Assembly: GCA_016177775.1 (NCBI GenBank)
Contig: JACOUQ010000005.1
Span: 62,001 to 126,000 of the forward strand
Direction: 5' to 3'
Origin: Geobacter sp.
Lineage (GTDB): Bacteria; Desulfobacterota; Desulfuromonadia; Geobacterales; Geobacteraceae
Length of the DNA: 64,000 nt
A model generated the notes under the pieces. The model was not told the DNA's origin, ran no database searches, and worked only from the letters and a program-made list of their open reading frames with translations. Below, piece after piece: positions 16,266 to 25,173 of this stretch. How positions within the stretch are numbered: position 1 is the stretch's first letter; every line of letters starts with the position of its first letter. Both the position numbers and the translations under genes were made by a program.

Positions 16266-17452
16266 GCGGCGGAAGCAATACGAACGGCCTGCTCGCTATA
16301 ATCCCCGCCCGTGGCGGATCCAAGGGGATTCCGGGGAAAAATATCAGGATGGTCGCGGGGCTTCCGCTTATTGCCCATTCCATTCGGGCGGCGCTTGAAG
16401 CTAAATCCGTCAGCAAGACGATTGTATCGACCGATGATCTTGAGATAGCCGATGTTTCCCGTAGCTTTGGCGCCGAGGTGATCATGCGTCCGGAGGAGCT
16501 GGCCCTCGACGCGACCCCCACCGAGCCGGTGCTGCGGCATGTGCTGGAGACGATAGCGCAGGAACCCGGCTTTGTGCCGGAGCATGTAGTGCTTCTGCAA
16601 CCGACCTCGCCCCTTCGAACGGCTGATGACATAGATGCTGCGTATGAATTGTTCCTTTCAGAAGGTCGCGACTCGCTCCTGAGTGTCTGTCCCTACCACG
16701 GCTTCATCTGGTCAGAAGGGGGCAAAACGGCCCGTCCCCTCAACTACGACTACCGCAACAGGCCCCGGCGCCAGGATATGAGCCAGTTCCTGGAAAACGG
16801 CTCAATCTACATCTTCGGCCGCGACCGTTTCATTGCCGAAAACAACCGCCTCTGCGGCACGATTTCCTTGTATGTCATGCCCGAGGAGCGCTCACCCGAG
16901 ATCGACACCTTGTTCGACCTGGAGCTCGTGGAACAGCTCTTTCGAGCTCGAAAGAAAGACAATCCAGCCGGGCTGGAAGCCAGGATTGGAAAAATCAGGA
17001 TGCTGGTTACCGATGTCGACGGCGTTCTCACGGACGGCGGGATGTACTATGGGCCCCAGGGGGAAGCGCTCAAGCTTTTCAATACCCGCGACGGCATGGG
17101 GCTGGAGCTGGTAAGGAAGGCCGGTATCCAGGTTGCCATCATTACCAAAGAAAATTCGGAAATAGTCCGGAGCCGGGCACGAAAGCTGAAAATAGAGGAA
17201 GTGCACGTGGGGATAGAGGACAAGTTTTCAGAGCTGGTGAAGCTCCTGGAGCGCCATGGTCTGAAGCCGGAGCAGGTTTGTTATGTCGGTGATGACGTCA
17301 ATGATCTGGAAGTCATGCGAGGGGTGGGACTTCCTGTTGCCGTGGCCGATGCCGTTACTCCTGTCAGGGATGTTGCGGCATACGTGACTCGCGCGTGTGG
17401 CGGGAAAGGGGCGGTTCGGGAGGTATGTGATCTTTTGATCGCGACACGTTGA
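16262..17452 (+). CDS. neuA: CMP-nonulosonic acid synthetase fused to KdsC-like HAD phosphatase
   Basis: A 396-residue fusion. Residues 10-235 form a NeuA-type CTP-dependent cytidylyltransferase (IIPARGGSKGIPGKNI, LLQPTSPLRTADDID, RQDMSQFLENGSIYI). Residues about 243-396 form a type C0 HAD phosphatase related to KdsC (VTDVDGVLTDGG with nucleophile aspartate near 249, then KENSE and GDDVNDLEVM). The same domain order occurs in vertebrate CMAS and in some bacterial NeuA proteins. Together with the upstream synthase it would give condensation, dephosphorylation and CMP activation from two genes. The start ATG overlaps the synthase stop. Whether the phosphatase acts on a 9-phosphate here is inferred. 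Confidence 0.85.
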   Translation: MSGGSNTNGLLAIIPARGGSKGIPGKNIRMVAGLPLIAHSIRAALEAKSVSKTIVSTDDLEIADVSRSFGAEVIMRPEELALDATPTEPVLRHVLETIAQEPGFVPEHVVLLQPTSPLRTADDIDAAYELFLSEGRDSLLSVCPYHGFIWSEGGKTARPLNYDYRNRPRRQDMSQFLENGSIYIFGRDRFIAENNRLCGTISLYVMPEERSPEIDTLFDLELVEQLFRARKKDNPAGLEARIGKIRMLVTDVDGVLTDGGMYYGPQGEALKLFNTRDGMGLELVRKAGIQVAIITKENSEIVRSRARKLKIEEVHVGIEDKFSELVKLLERHGLKPEQVCYVGDDVNDLEVMRGVGLPVAVADAVTPVRDVAAYVTRACGGKGAVREVCDLLIATR

Positions 17453-17496
17453 GTTTTATAGGATATCAATGAGTGCTGCACTTTTGAAGGGGGAAT

Positions 17497-18210
17497 ATGC
17501 TTAAGAAATTGAAGTGGAAAATAAAAATATCTGTTTATAACCAAAACATAGCAAATCTTATTGACTTGATGAAAAGTAAAGTCAACTGCGGAGCTGGTTC
17601 AAGGTTAGTTGATATTGGTTGTAACGATGGTGTGTATACTAGAATATATTGTAATAACTTGAAGATACCCTTCGAAAATGCCCACGGTTTAGATTACAAT
17701 TCAGACAATATCAAACTCCTCCCTCTTGAGCGGTTTTTCACTCATGATATAGATGTACTCGCCAAAATGCCTTTTGATGATTGCATGTTTGATGTGCTCA
17801 TAATGAATCAAGTTTTAGAGCACACCAAAAACATTTCTCAAATTCTTGCCGAATTAAACAGAATTACTAAAACCAATGGTAAACTCTTTATTTCTGTTCC
17901 TAATATCGCGGCTCTGCATAACAGATCAATATTGTTATTCGGGGGTATACCATTATGCATACAGGATCATGATGTACATATAAGAGGGTTTACCAAAGAA
18001 TCCTTAACCAAATATGTTGGCAAATATGGCTTTGAGGTTGTCGGTGTAACCGGATCCGGGCTTTATCCATTCTGGGGGCCGGTCAATAAACTACTCGGGA
18101 GGATTTTTCCTCAGTTTTCTGTATTTTTTACTTTGATGCTGTCTAAAGTATCTGACTGCGATACAGCAATGGTTAAAGATAAGCATTTTCACGAAACAAA
18201 AATTAGCTGA
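17497..18210 (+). CDS. class I SAM methyltransferase, AT-rich
   Basis: A 237-residue methyltransferase with motif I at LVDIGCNDGVYT (residues 37-48), LIMNQVLEHTKN and the post-motif GKLFISVPNIAAL. The C-terminus has a hydrophobic stretch near VFFTLMLSKVSD but no clear membrane anchor. It is distinctly richer in A and T than the genes on either side (for example AAA/ATA-rich codons throughout), which marks it as a separate acquisition. GGGGG lies five bases upstream of the ATG. It probably methylates a sugar or phosphate of the glycan; the acceptor is not recognisable. Confidence 0.78.
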   Translation: MLKKLKWKIKISVYNQNIANLIDLMKSKVNCGAGSRLVDIGCNDGVYTRIYCNNLKIPFENAHGLDYNSDNIKLLPLERFFTHDIDVLAKMPFDDCMFDVLIMNQVLEHTKNISQILAELNRITKTNGKLFISVPNIAALHNRSILLFGGIPLCIQDHDVHIRGFTKESLTKYVGKYGFEVVGVTGSGLYPFWGPVNKLLGRIFPQFSVFFTLMLSKVSDCDTAMVKDKHFHETKIS

Positions 18211-18236
18211 GTTTTTATGTTCAGGACAATCCAGAT

Positions 18237-19652
18237 ATGAAATCATTCGACATTTTATTCTCCATCCTCACCCTCCCCGAGGTCGATTTTCTCGCCCCGG
18301 TCGCCGCCCGACTGATCGAGAGGGGAAACAGCGTCGGTTTCATCCTCTTTCACGAGGCAGGTGCGGAAAAGTTGCAAGCAATGGGGATTCCCTGTTTCAA
18401 TATTTTTGAAATGATCGACAAGGCATCATTCCCACGCTTTTCAGGTGAGGAGATCGAAGAGATCCGACTCTCCTTCGGTATCGACAATCTGCGGCATCTC
18501 TTCATCCACGAAAAGATGGGGTATGACCGGAAGGACGAAGATGCCCTCGCGCAGAAGGTTGCCGGTTATCTCCTCGCGCTTGATTCGATATTTAGGGACC
18601 ACGATGTGAAATGTGTCATCCAGGAGCTGGGTGGATTCAGCTCCAACCAGTGTGTTTATCATGCAGCGCGCAAGCACGGCATCGATCACGTCTTCTATGA
18701 ACCGGCGCCGTTTCCCAGGAGGATTGTCTTTAACCTGAATAGCTATTATTCGGACATTCCGGAAGAAGTTCTGGCAAAACAGGTGGACGGAAAGACAAAC
18801 TCTGAGGTTGAAGCCTATGTGGAACGATATTGCCAACAGAAGAACCTTGTCATACCGTTCAAGGACAAACATTCCTTTGCCGACATGACCTTGGGGAAGA
18901 TATTCAACTCCAGCAATGCCAGGAAGTTGAAGCGAAAACTCTTCCACAAGTACGTGCAGAAAAAGCGGGAAGAGTATGATGAAATCGGCTGGGTCATAAG
19001 GTTCAACTTCCTCAAGTTGATCCGTCGCCTGCTCCTGGCATCATCTTACAGTGAGCCGGATCTTGCCGAACGCTTTGTCTATTTCCCGTTTCATGTCCCC
19101 CATGATATCCAGCTTACAAGCAGGTCGCGCCTTTTCTACAACCAGGAAGCGTTCGTTGAATACCTTGCCAGGATTCTTCCTTACGGTTGCAAGCTCTATA
19201 TCAAGGAGCATCCGGCATCGATTGGCGGGCACTCCTCGACAGTCCTCAAAAAAGTGCTAAAACAGCACAACAACGTGCAACTCATCCACCCGCGGACAAA
19301 CTCATTCGATCTGATCAGACACGCCGAACTGGTGATAAGCGTCAACTCCAAGGTCGGCTTCGAAGCGATCATGCAGGGCAAGAAGGTGCTTGTGGTCGGT
19401 GACGCCTTCTACAAGCGCAAGGGGGTCACCTTCGACTCCGACAACCTGAACAACCTGGAGCCTGTTCTCAGGGACGCACTGGAGGCTTCCTCCCCGGACC
19501 AGGGGAAGGTGACGGATTTTCTGACAAAGGCCTATGCCTGGAGTTATCCGTGCGAGCTCTTCCTGATGGAAGAGACAAACCTCGAAACCTCCATCGACTC
19601 GTTCATCAGTTACCTGGAGTCAGGACGATTCAACAGATTGGGCATCAAATGA
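18237..19652 (+). CDS. capsule-type glycosyltransferase (Capsule_synth/KpsS-like GT-B)
   Basis: A 471-residue soluble protein resembling the capsule polysaccharide biosynthesis family that includes the KpsS and KpsC Kdo transferases. The C-terminal donor domain shows LYIKEHPASIGG near residue 322 and SVNSKVGFEAIMQGKKVL near 367, matching the HP and S-x-x-GFEA-x-x-x-GKP signatures. The N-terminus begins with a Rossmann-like strand, ILFSILTLPEVDFLAPVA. It probably transfers a CMP-activated keto-deoxy sugar or a similar donor, fitting the two nonulosonic acid modules upstream; this link is inferred. Its GC content returns to that of the following genes, unlike the AT-rich gene before it. Confidence 0.68.
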   Translation: MKSFDILFSILTLPEVDFLAPVAARLIERGNSVGFILFHEAGAEKLQAMGIPCFNIFEMIDKASFPRFSGEEIEEIRLSFGIDNLRHLFIHEKMGYDRKDEDALAQKVAGYLLALDSIFRDHDVKCVIQELGGFSSNQCVYHAARKHGIDHVFYEPAPFPRRIVFNLNSYYSDIPEEVLAKQVDGKTNSEVEAYVERYCQQKNLVIPFKDKHSFADMTLGKIFNSSNARKLKRKLFHKYVQKKREEYDEIGWVIRFNFLKLIRRLLLASSYSEPDLAERFVYFPFHVPHDIQLTSRSRLFYNQEAFVEYLARILPYGCKLYIKEHPASIGGHSSTVLKKVLKQHNNVQLIHPRTNSFDLIRHAELVISVNSKVGFEAIMQGKKVLVVGDAFYKRKGVTFDSDNLNNLEPVLRDALEASSPDQGKVTDFLTKAYAWSYPCELFLMEETNLETSIDSFISYLESGRFNRLGIK

Positions 19653-19671
19653 TGGAAAACCAGGAAATCCC

Positions 19672-21129
19672 ATGAAATACAAAAGGGTGCTTTTCATCCG
19701 GGCAAGCCTTGCCTCCGCCTGGGTCGGGGCGGTCAGCCCTCCCGTCGGCATCGCGTACCTTGTGGAAGCCCTCGGGAAGCATGGCTGCGTCTGCAGGACG
19801 ATAGATACCGCCCTCGGCTTCAGGCCGGAGGAGCTATATGCCGCGATCAGGGCCTTCTCGCCCGATGTCATCGGCATCAGCATGTTGACCTACAAGTATC
19901 TGGACACCTACCGGATGGCCGGGGAGTTGAAGAAACACTTTCCCCACATCCCGCTCGTGGTGGGGGGCGCCCATGTTTCCACCATGCGCGAGAATGTGCT
20001 GGAGTCTTGCGCTGCCTTTGATTTCGGCTTCGTCAGGGAGGCGGAGGAATCTTTTGTTGAGTTCTGCCAGGGTACGGAGCCCTCCCTTATCAAGGGGGTC
20101 ATCTACCGCGACGGAGTGAGGGTTGCCTACAGCGGTGACCGCGATTATGTTAACGACCTCGACCGAATCGACTGGCCCCGGGATTACGGGGTAGACCTCG
20201 ATAAATACCTGTCCAGGGAAATACTGATCCTCTCTTCTCGGGGGTGCCCCCATTCGTGCATTTTCTGCCCCGTTTCCCTTGCCATCGGCCGGAAACTGCG
20301 GGTCAGAAGCCCCCAGAATGTGGTGGACGAGATCGAATACTGGTATCGCAAGGGTTACAGGCGATTTGCCATCCTGGATGACAATTTCACTTTCTACAAG
20401 GACCGCACCTTGGCGATCTGTGACGAAATCCTGCTAAGGAAGCTGGACGGGATCAGCCTGCGCTGCGGAAACGGCATCAGGGCCGACCGCGTGGACCGGG
20501 AAATGCTGGAGAAGATGAAATCGGCCGGTTTCACCTATGTTAGCTATGGGGTGGAGAGCGGCAGTGACAAGGTCCTTCAGACCCTCAAAAAGGGGGAAAC
20601 GATTGCCCAGATCGAGAGGGCGGTGGATTTGTCGGTCGAGCTGGGGTTCGATGTCACGCTATTTTTCGTGGTGGGGGCGCCGGGGGAAACCCTGGAAGAC
20701 ATAGAAAAGTCAATAGAGGTAAGTCTCCGGCACCCGGTCATGGATGTGAGGTTCTATAACCTTATCCCCTATCCCGGCACAGAGTTGTTCCAGTGGATCA
20801 GGGACCGCAACTGTTTTGTCAGTGAGCCCGAGGAGTATCTGAACGATTCTTCCGGCTTTTCAGAATGCCCTGTGTTCGAAACTCAGGAGCTGCCCGTTGC
20901 TCAGCGTATCGAGGTGATGAAGCGGTTGGATGGGGTAACGAAGACCGTGCGAAAGAATGCTTTGCGCAGGAAGTTGCAACCGTTCGGTCCGGCAGGGGCG
21001 ATTGCCGTTTCCATGTTGGGCAATCTGTATGTGAGCAATGCTTTCCAGGCCATGATCCGCCAGAACAGGGTCGTGCGCCGGATTATCGATAACGTCTATT
21101 CGTCTGTCCGAAGAAAAGAGATGCAATGA
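19672..21129 (+). CDS. B12-binding-type radical SAM protein (first of three)
   Basis: A 485-residue class B-like radical SAM protein. Residues 1-150 form a cobalamin-binding-like Rossmann domain (VSPPVGIAYLVEAL, DVIGISMLTYKYLDT, PLVVGGAHVST). The cluster motif CPHSCIFC begins near 192 and binds the 4Fe-4S cluster, followed by LDDNFTFYKD and SYGVESGSD in the TIM barrel. The DxHxxG cobalamin motif is not obvious, so the domain may be degenerate. It overlaps the next radical SAM gene by four bases. Relatives modify hopanoids, antibiotics and peptides; in a glycan operon it may C-methylate, dehydrate or epimerise a sugar or lipid carrier. Chemistry cannot be deduced. Confidence 0.82.
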   Translation: MKYKRVLFIRASLASAWVGAVSPPVGIAYLVEALGKHGCVCRTIDTALGFRPEELYAAIRAFSPDVIGISMLTYKYLDTYRMAGELKKHFPHIPLVVGGAHVSTMRENVLESCAAFDFGFVREAEESFVEFCQGTEPSLIKGVIYRDGVRVAYSGDRDYVNDLDRIDWPRDYGVDLDKYLSREILILSSRGCPHSCIFCPVSLAIGRKLRVRSPQNVVDEIEYWYRKGYRRFAILDDNFTFYKDRTLAICDEILLRKLDGISLRCGNGIRADRVDREMLEKMKSAGFTYVSYGVESGSDKVLQTLKKGETIAQIERAVDLSVELGFDVTLFFVVGAPGETLEDIEKSIEVSLRHPVMDVRFYNLIPYPGTELFQWIRDRNCFVSEPEEYLNDSSGFSECPVFETQELPVAQRIEVMKRLDGVTKTVRKNALRRKLQPFGPAGAIAVSMLGNLYVSNAFQAMIRQNRVVRRIIDNVYSSVRRKEMQ

Positions 21130-22598
21130 TGAAAGTCTTGATGCTCAACCCTCCGTTCCTGCCGCGCTACAGCAGGGAGTCCCGCTCTCCTGCCGTGGCC
21201 AAGAGCGGGACCTTCTATTATCCCATGTGGCTGGCATATGCGACCGGGGTCCTTGAAAACGCCGGTTTCGAGGTTAAACTGATTGATGCGCCGGCACGGG
21301 GATACGACCTGGAGCATGTGAGGAAAGAAGCCCGGTTATTCAACCCCCACCTGGTTGTTCTCGATACATCTACACCAAGCATCGTGAATGACATTCAGGT
21401 GCTGGAGGGGCTGAAGGAGGACAATCCCGACCTTTTCACCCTGATGGTCGGGCGTCATGTTTCCGCATTGCCGGAAGAGACCATGGCGCGGAGCACCCGG
21501 ATCGATGCAGTCGCCATAGGGGAATATGACCATATCGTCCGTGATCTTGCTTTGGCCCTGCGGGATGGCCTCCCCCTCTCCGGCGTGAGGGGGCTCTTGT
21601 GGCGCGACAGGAATACGGGGGAGGTTGTCAGGAATGACCCGATGCCGTACATCGAGGATCTGGACAGCCTACCTTTCGTTTCGGAGGTTTACAAGCGCCA
21701 CCTGCTGATAGAGGATTACTTTTACGGCCATTCGCTTTTTCCGATCATCACAATGGTGACCGGGCGGGGATGCCCCTTCAAATGCTTCTATTGCTGTTAC
21801 CCCCAGACCATGTATGGGCATCGCCTAAGGCTTCGGAGTCCCGAAAACGTTGCCGCGGAATTCAGGTTCATTGCGGAAAACTTCCCGGAGATCAAGGAAG
21901 TGATGCTGGAGGACGACACCCTCACCGTCAATCTCAAGCATGCCGAAGCGTTTGCCGACGCCCTGATCGCGACCGGCAACAAAATCCCTTTTTCCGCCAA
22001 CTCCCGGGCGGAGATCACGGACATCGGGGTGCTGAAGAAACTCAGGATGGCGGGCTGCCGCCTTTTCTGCGTCGGCTTCGAGAGCGGCAACCAGCAGATC
22101 CTGGACAACATGAAAAAGGGTTTAAAGCTTGAACGTGCGCTCCAATTCTCGAAGGCGACCAAAAAGGCAGGGATAATGGTTCATGGCTGCTTCATGGTGG
22201 GGAATCCCGGCGAAACCCCGGAAACGCTGGAACAGACCCTTGCCTATGCCAAAGAGCTCAATCCCGATACAGCCCAGTTTTACCCGATCATGGTCTATCC
22301 CGGTACCGACGCGTTCAAATGGGCCGAAGAGAGCGGCTATCTGCTGACCAGGGACTATTCGCGATGGGTAACACCCGAAGGGCTACACGCAACGGTGCTG
22401 GAGCGTCCGGAACTGAGCAGCCGCCATCTCATGGAGTTCTGCGACCGGGCGCGAAGGGAGTTTTATCTCCGCCCGCGGTACATCGTCAGGAAAATCGGCC
22501 AGAGTCTGCTTGATTCTGCGGAACTGAGGCGCAACATCAAGGGTTTCGTTCATCTCCTTCGTCACCTGCTGAAGCGGGACTCTTCATGCAAATGCTAG
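21126..22598 (+). CDS. B12-binding-type radical SAM protein (second of three)
   Basis: A 490-residue paralog of the preceding gene, with the same plan: an N-terminal Rossmann domain (MWLAYATGVLENAGFEVKL, VVLDTSTPSIVNDI), the CPFKCFYC cluster motif near 215, LEDDTLTVN, CVGFESGNQQILD and the C-terminal helix-rich extension. ATG 21126 overlaps the previous stop (ATGATGA), suggesting coupled translation and a joint function. GRHVSALPEET stands where other family members have a GGxH loop. No substrate can be assigned; a role in building or modifying a sugar of this locus is inferred only from position. Confidence 0.82.
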   Translation: MMKVLMLNPPFLPRYSRESRSPAVAKSGTFYYPMWLAYATGVLENAGFEVKLIDAPARGYDLEHVRKEARLFNPHLVVLDTSTPSIVNDIQVLEGLKEDNPDLFTLMVGRHVSALPEETMARSTRIDAVAIGEYDHIVRDLALALRDGLPLSGVRGLLWRDRNTGEVVRNDPMPYIEDLDSLPFVSEVYKRHLLIEDYFYGHSLFPIITMVTGRGCPFKCFYCCYPQTMYGHRLRLRSPENVAAEFRFIAENFPEIKEVMLEDDTLTVNLKHAEAFADALIATGNKIPFSANSRAEITDIGVLKKLRMAGCRLFCVGFESGNQQILDNMKKGLKLERALQFSKATKKAGIMVHGCFMVGNPGETPETLEQTLAYAKELNPDTAQFYPIMVYPGTDAFKWAEESGYLLTRDYSRWVTPEGLHATVLERPELSSRHLMEFCDRARREFYLRPRYIVRKIGQSLLDSAELRRNIKGFVHLLRHLLKRDSSCKC

Positions 22599-23590
22599 TG
22601 CCGGTTTCCGTCATAATCCCGGTTTACAATGAGGCTGCCCACATCGTCCCGTGTCTTGAAAGCCTTGTGAACGGCACTTATCCAGCGGCCAGCACCGAGT
22701 TCCTCGTGGTGGACGGCGGCAGTAAAGATGATACGGTCGACAGGCTTCAATCCTTTGCCCGATCCAATCCGGATCTGCGTCTGCGGATTCTTCACAACCC
22801 CGACAAGACGCAGGGGTATGCCCTGAACGTGGCCATCGGCAATCTGGCGCCGGAATCGAAGCTGGTGATTCGTGCTGACGGGCACAGTACCTACCCGCCG
22901 GATTATTTATCTGCCTGTGTTGCCACCTCGCTTGCCACGGATGCGGAAAATGTGGGTGGCGCCATGGTGCCGGTAGGTAAGACGCCGCTGCAGGAAGCCA
23001 TTGCGTTCTGCATGTCCCATCCCCTGGGAGTGGGCAATGCGAGGTTCCATCTGGCGGACTTTAACGGCGAGGTGGATACGGTCTATCTGGGCTGTTTCAA
23101 GCGGGAGGTCTTTGATAAGGTCGGGTTCTTTGATCCGCACCTGACCCCTAACGAGGATGCTGAGTTCAATCTCCGCATTCGGAAAACTGGTGGGAGAATA
23201 TACCTGAACAGCGCCATTCAGGTCGATTACCTCCCCCGTGAGTCACTGGCCACGCTGGCAAGGCAGTATTTCAATTATGGACGGGGGCGATGCCGCACTG
23301 TCAGAAAGCATAGGGTTATCCCGTCGTCAAGGCAATTGATTCCACCCGTATGGCTTTTGTTTTCAATCCTCTGCGTGGTATTCACAGCTGTTTCCGCCTG
23401 GTGGCTCATAATGCCGATTTTGTATCTCGCGACGTGCATTGCCGTTGCCGCCCTTGCCGCGATACAACGCAAAAACGGTGCGCTGTTTCTGGCTCCCATC
23501 TGTTTTGTGATTATGCACTACAGTTGGGGGAGCGGTTTTCTGTATGAGCTTGCCGCCCCTTTGAAAAACATACAGACAGGACGTCTTTGA
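22586..23590 (+). CDS. GT2 glycosyltransferase with C-terminal membrane segments (ExoA-like)
   Basis: A 334-residue family 2 glycosyltransferase. The GT-A domain covers residues 5-240, with VSVIIPVYNEAAHI, VVDGGSKDDT, IRADGHSTYPPDYL (DxD-equivalent) and the acceptor-site TPNEDAEFNLRIR. It ends with three or four hydrophobic segments from about 255. This layout is like ExoA of succinoglycan synthesis, which adds the second sugar to the lipid carrier on the cytoplasmic face. The gene overlaps the radical SAM gene by 13 bases and the PGT gene by one base, so it is probably co-translated with the initiating enzyme. An alternative start is ATG 22592. Confidence 0.85.
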   Translation: MQMLVPVSVIIPVYNEAAHIVPCLESLVNGTYPAASTEFLVVDGGSKDDTVDRLQSFARSNPDLRLRILHNPDKTQGYALNVAIGNLAPESKLVIRADGHSTYPPDYLSACVATSLATDAENVGGAMVPVGKTPLQEAIAFCMSHPLGVGNARFHLADFNGEVDTVYLGCFKREVFDKVGFFDPHLTPNEDAEFNLRIRKTGGRIYLNSAIQVDYLPRESLATLARQYFNYGRGRCRTVRKHRVIPSSRQLIPPVWLLFSILCVVFTAVSAWWLIMPILYLATCIAVAALAAIQRKNGALFLAPICFVIMHYSWGSGFLYELAAPLKNIQTGRL

Positions 23591-24960
23591 TGCTGCTGAA
23601 GCACTTGCCGAAGAAGCAGATACTTTTATTCCTGGGAGACGTGTTTCTCGTTGCGGTCGCTTATTTTCTATCGCACCTCATGCGCCAGGGAGTTGAAGGT
23701 TATTTTGCCGAAGCGGTTTCCCCGACGGTATTCCTGGTTGTCTTCCTTTATCTTTTCTCGTTCTACCTTTGCGAGCTTTACGATCTGCGAGTAAAGTTCG
23801 GAAGTGCAAGGTATCTGTTCAGATATTCCGCGGCCATTGTTCTTGCCATGTCGGCGGAAGCAGTTACATACTACCTGATGCCGGATCTCAAAAACGGCAG
23901 AGGACTGCTTTTAATCTGCGGCATACTGGTGGCGCTACTTTGTCTTGCGTGGAGATCTCTTTTTGAATGGTGCTTCATGGGGTTGCTCCGGCGGCCAAAG
24001 CGAGTTCTGATACTCGGCGCCGGAAATGTAGGTTGTGATTTATATGGGCACATCAAAGATGATCCCAACTATCATGTTGTCGGATTTGTAGATAACGGAT
24101 CATCACAAGTATCAATCGATGGCCTTCCAACATTCACTGAGTGCACCGGGATCGAAGATGTTGTCAACAAAAACAGAGTTGATGCTTTACTGATAACAAC
24201 GTCCAGTCCTGATTATGATGAGATGTTCAGATATATTATTTTTTGTAAAATGAAAGGTATGGCAATCGTTGACCTGACAGCATTTTATGAAGAATTGACC
24301 GGACAAGTACCAGTAGAGCATATCAGTGATCTGTGGCTTCTCACTACACCGTTCATCGGGGTAAGAAGAGGCATTTATAACAAAAAAATCAAAAGGTTAC
24401 TCGATATAATCTTCTCTATTATAGGCCTTATTATCACATTGCCTGTTACGTTGCTTACCCTTCCCGCAATCGTGGCAGAATCGGGGCTGCCGGTTTTTTA
24501 CAGGCAGACAAGGGTAGGGCTGGACAACAAATTGTTCGAAATCATCAAGTTTCGTTCCATGGTCAATGATGCCGAAAGAAATGGCCCTGTCTGGGCAAGC
24601 AAATCTGACCCTCGTATTACAAGAGTTGGTGCGGTCATACGCAAACTTCGGATAGATGAAATTCCCCAGATGTGGAACGTTTTGAAGGGGGAAATGAGTT
24701 TTATCGGGCCACGACCCGAGCGCCCGGAGTTCGTCAAGGAACTGGAGAAAAAAGTCCCATATTATGCGCTCCGCCATTTCGTGAAACCGGGCATAACGGG
24801 TTGGGCCCAGGTGAATTATCCTTATGGTGCTTCCGAACGTGATGCCTTGGAAAAGCTGAAATATGACCTGTTTTACATCAAAAATCTTTTCCCCACACTT
24901 GATTTCCATATCCTTGCCAAAACGGTGAAGGTGGTCTTAAAGGCCACTGGAGCAAGATGA
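23590..24960 (+). CDS. polyprenyl-phosphate glycosylphosphotransferase (WbaP/WcaJ type), first copy
   Basis: A 456-residue initiating enzyme that transfers a sugar-1-phosphate from a UDP-sugar to undecaprenyl phosphate. It has about four N-terminal hydrophobic segments, a central CoA-binding-like Rossmann domain (VLILGAGNVGCDLYGHI) and a catalytic Bac_transf domain after another membrane helix near 270 (FYRQTRVGLDNKLFEIIKFRSM, RKLRIDEIPQMWNVLKGEMS, FIGPRPERPEF). ATG 23590 shares one base with the preceding stop; the in-frame TTG at 23587 is less likely. It is the last gene of the first locus. A second paralog with the same plan lies at 60194. Which sugar it uses cannot be read, although the Asp-Glu site is intact. 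Confidence 0.9.
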   Translation: MLLKHLPKKQILLFLGDVFLVAVAYFLSHLMRQGVEGYFAEAVSPTVFLVVFLYLFSFYLCELYDLRVKFGSARYLFRYSAAIVLAMSAEAVTYYLMPDLKNGRGLLLICGILVALLCLAWRSLFEWCFMGLLRRPKRVLILGAGNVGCDLYGHIKDDPNYHVVGFVDNGSSQVSIDGLPTFTECTGIEDVVNKNRVDALLITTSSPDYDEMFRYIIFCKMKGMAIVDLTAFYEELTGQVPVEHISDLWLLTTPFIGVRRGIYNKKIKRLLDIIFSIIGLIITLPVTLLTLPAIVAESGLPVFYRQTRVGLDNKLFEIIKFRSMVNDAERNGPVWASKSDPRITRVGAVIRKLRIDEIPQMWNVLKGEMSFIGPRPERPEFVKELEKKVPYYALRHFVKPGITGWAQVNYPYGASERDALEKLKYDLFYIKNLFPTLDFHILAKTVKVVLKATGAR

Positions 24961-25123
24961 TCGCTTCGCTGTACCCCTTCGAAGAAATCTCTCCGCAATT
25001 TTCTTAGCTGATCAACTCCTTCCATAGCTGTTTCTTTCGACATCCTGATTTCATCCCTGTGAAAATCCACCTCTCTGGCATGGTACATTGTGTATCTTTT
25101 ATGAAAAATATTTATCTCACTCG
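24961..25123. other. intergenic stretch without a recognised gene
   Basis: Between the first PGT and the transposase promoter there is no supported gene. An AT-rich end and a weak imperfect hairpin near 25047-25067 are present. The stretch marks the end of the first glycan locus. The whole gap to the transposase start is 258 bases. Confidence 0.6.
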
Positions 25124-25151
25124 TTGACAACTTGCTAATCGATGGTAGATT
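25124..25151 (+). promoter_or_regulatory. candidate sigma-70 promoter of the transposase gene
   Basis: TTGACA at 25124-25129 matches the -35 consensus exactly. A -10-like TAGATT lies at 25146-25151 after a 16-base spacer and matches four of six consensus bases. It is about 70 bases before the transposase start and is the clearest promoter-like pair seen in the junction. Transcription start evidence would be needed to accept it. Confidence 0.4.
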
Positions 25152-25173
25152 AAAATTGTCCTAAATGGGACGG

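Noticed and set aside
25047..25067. Imperfect hairpin GATTTCA/TGAAAATC after the first PGT
   Set aside because: Has a bulge, low GC and no following T-run, so it does not qualify as an intrinsic terminator.
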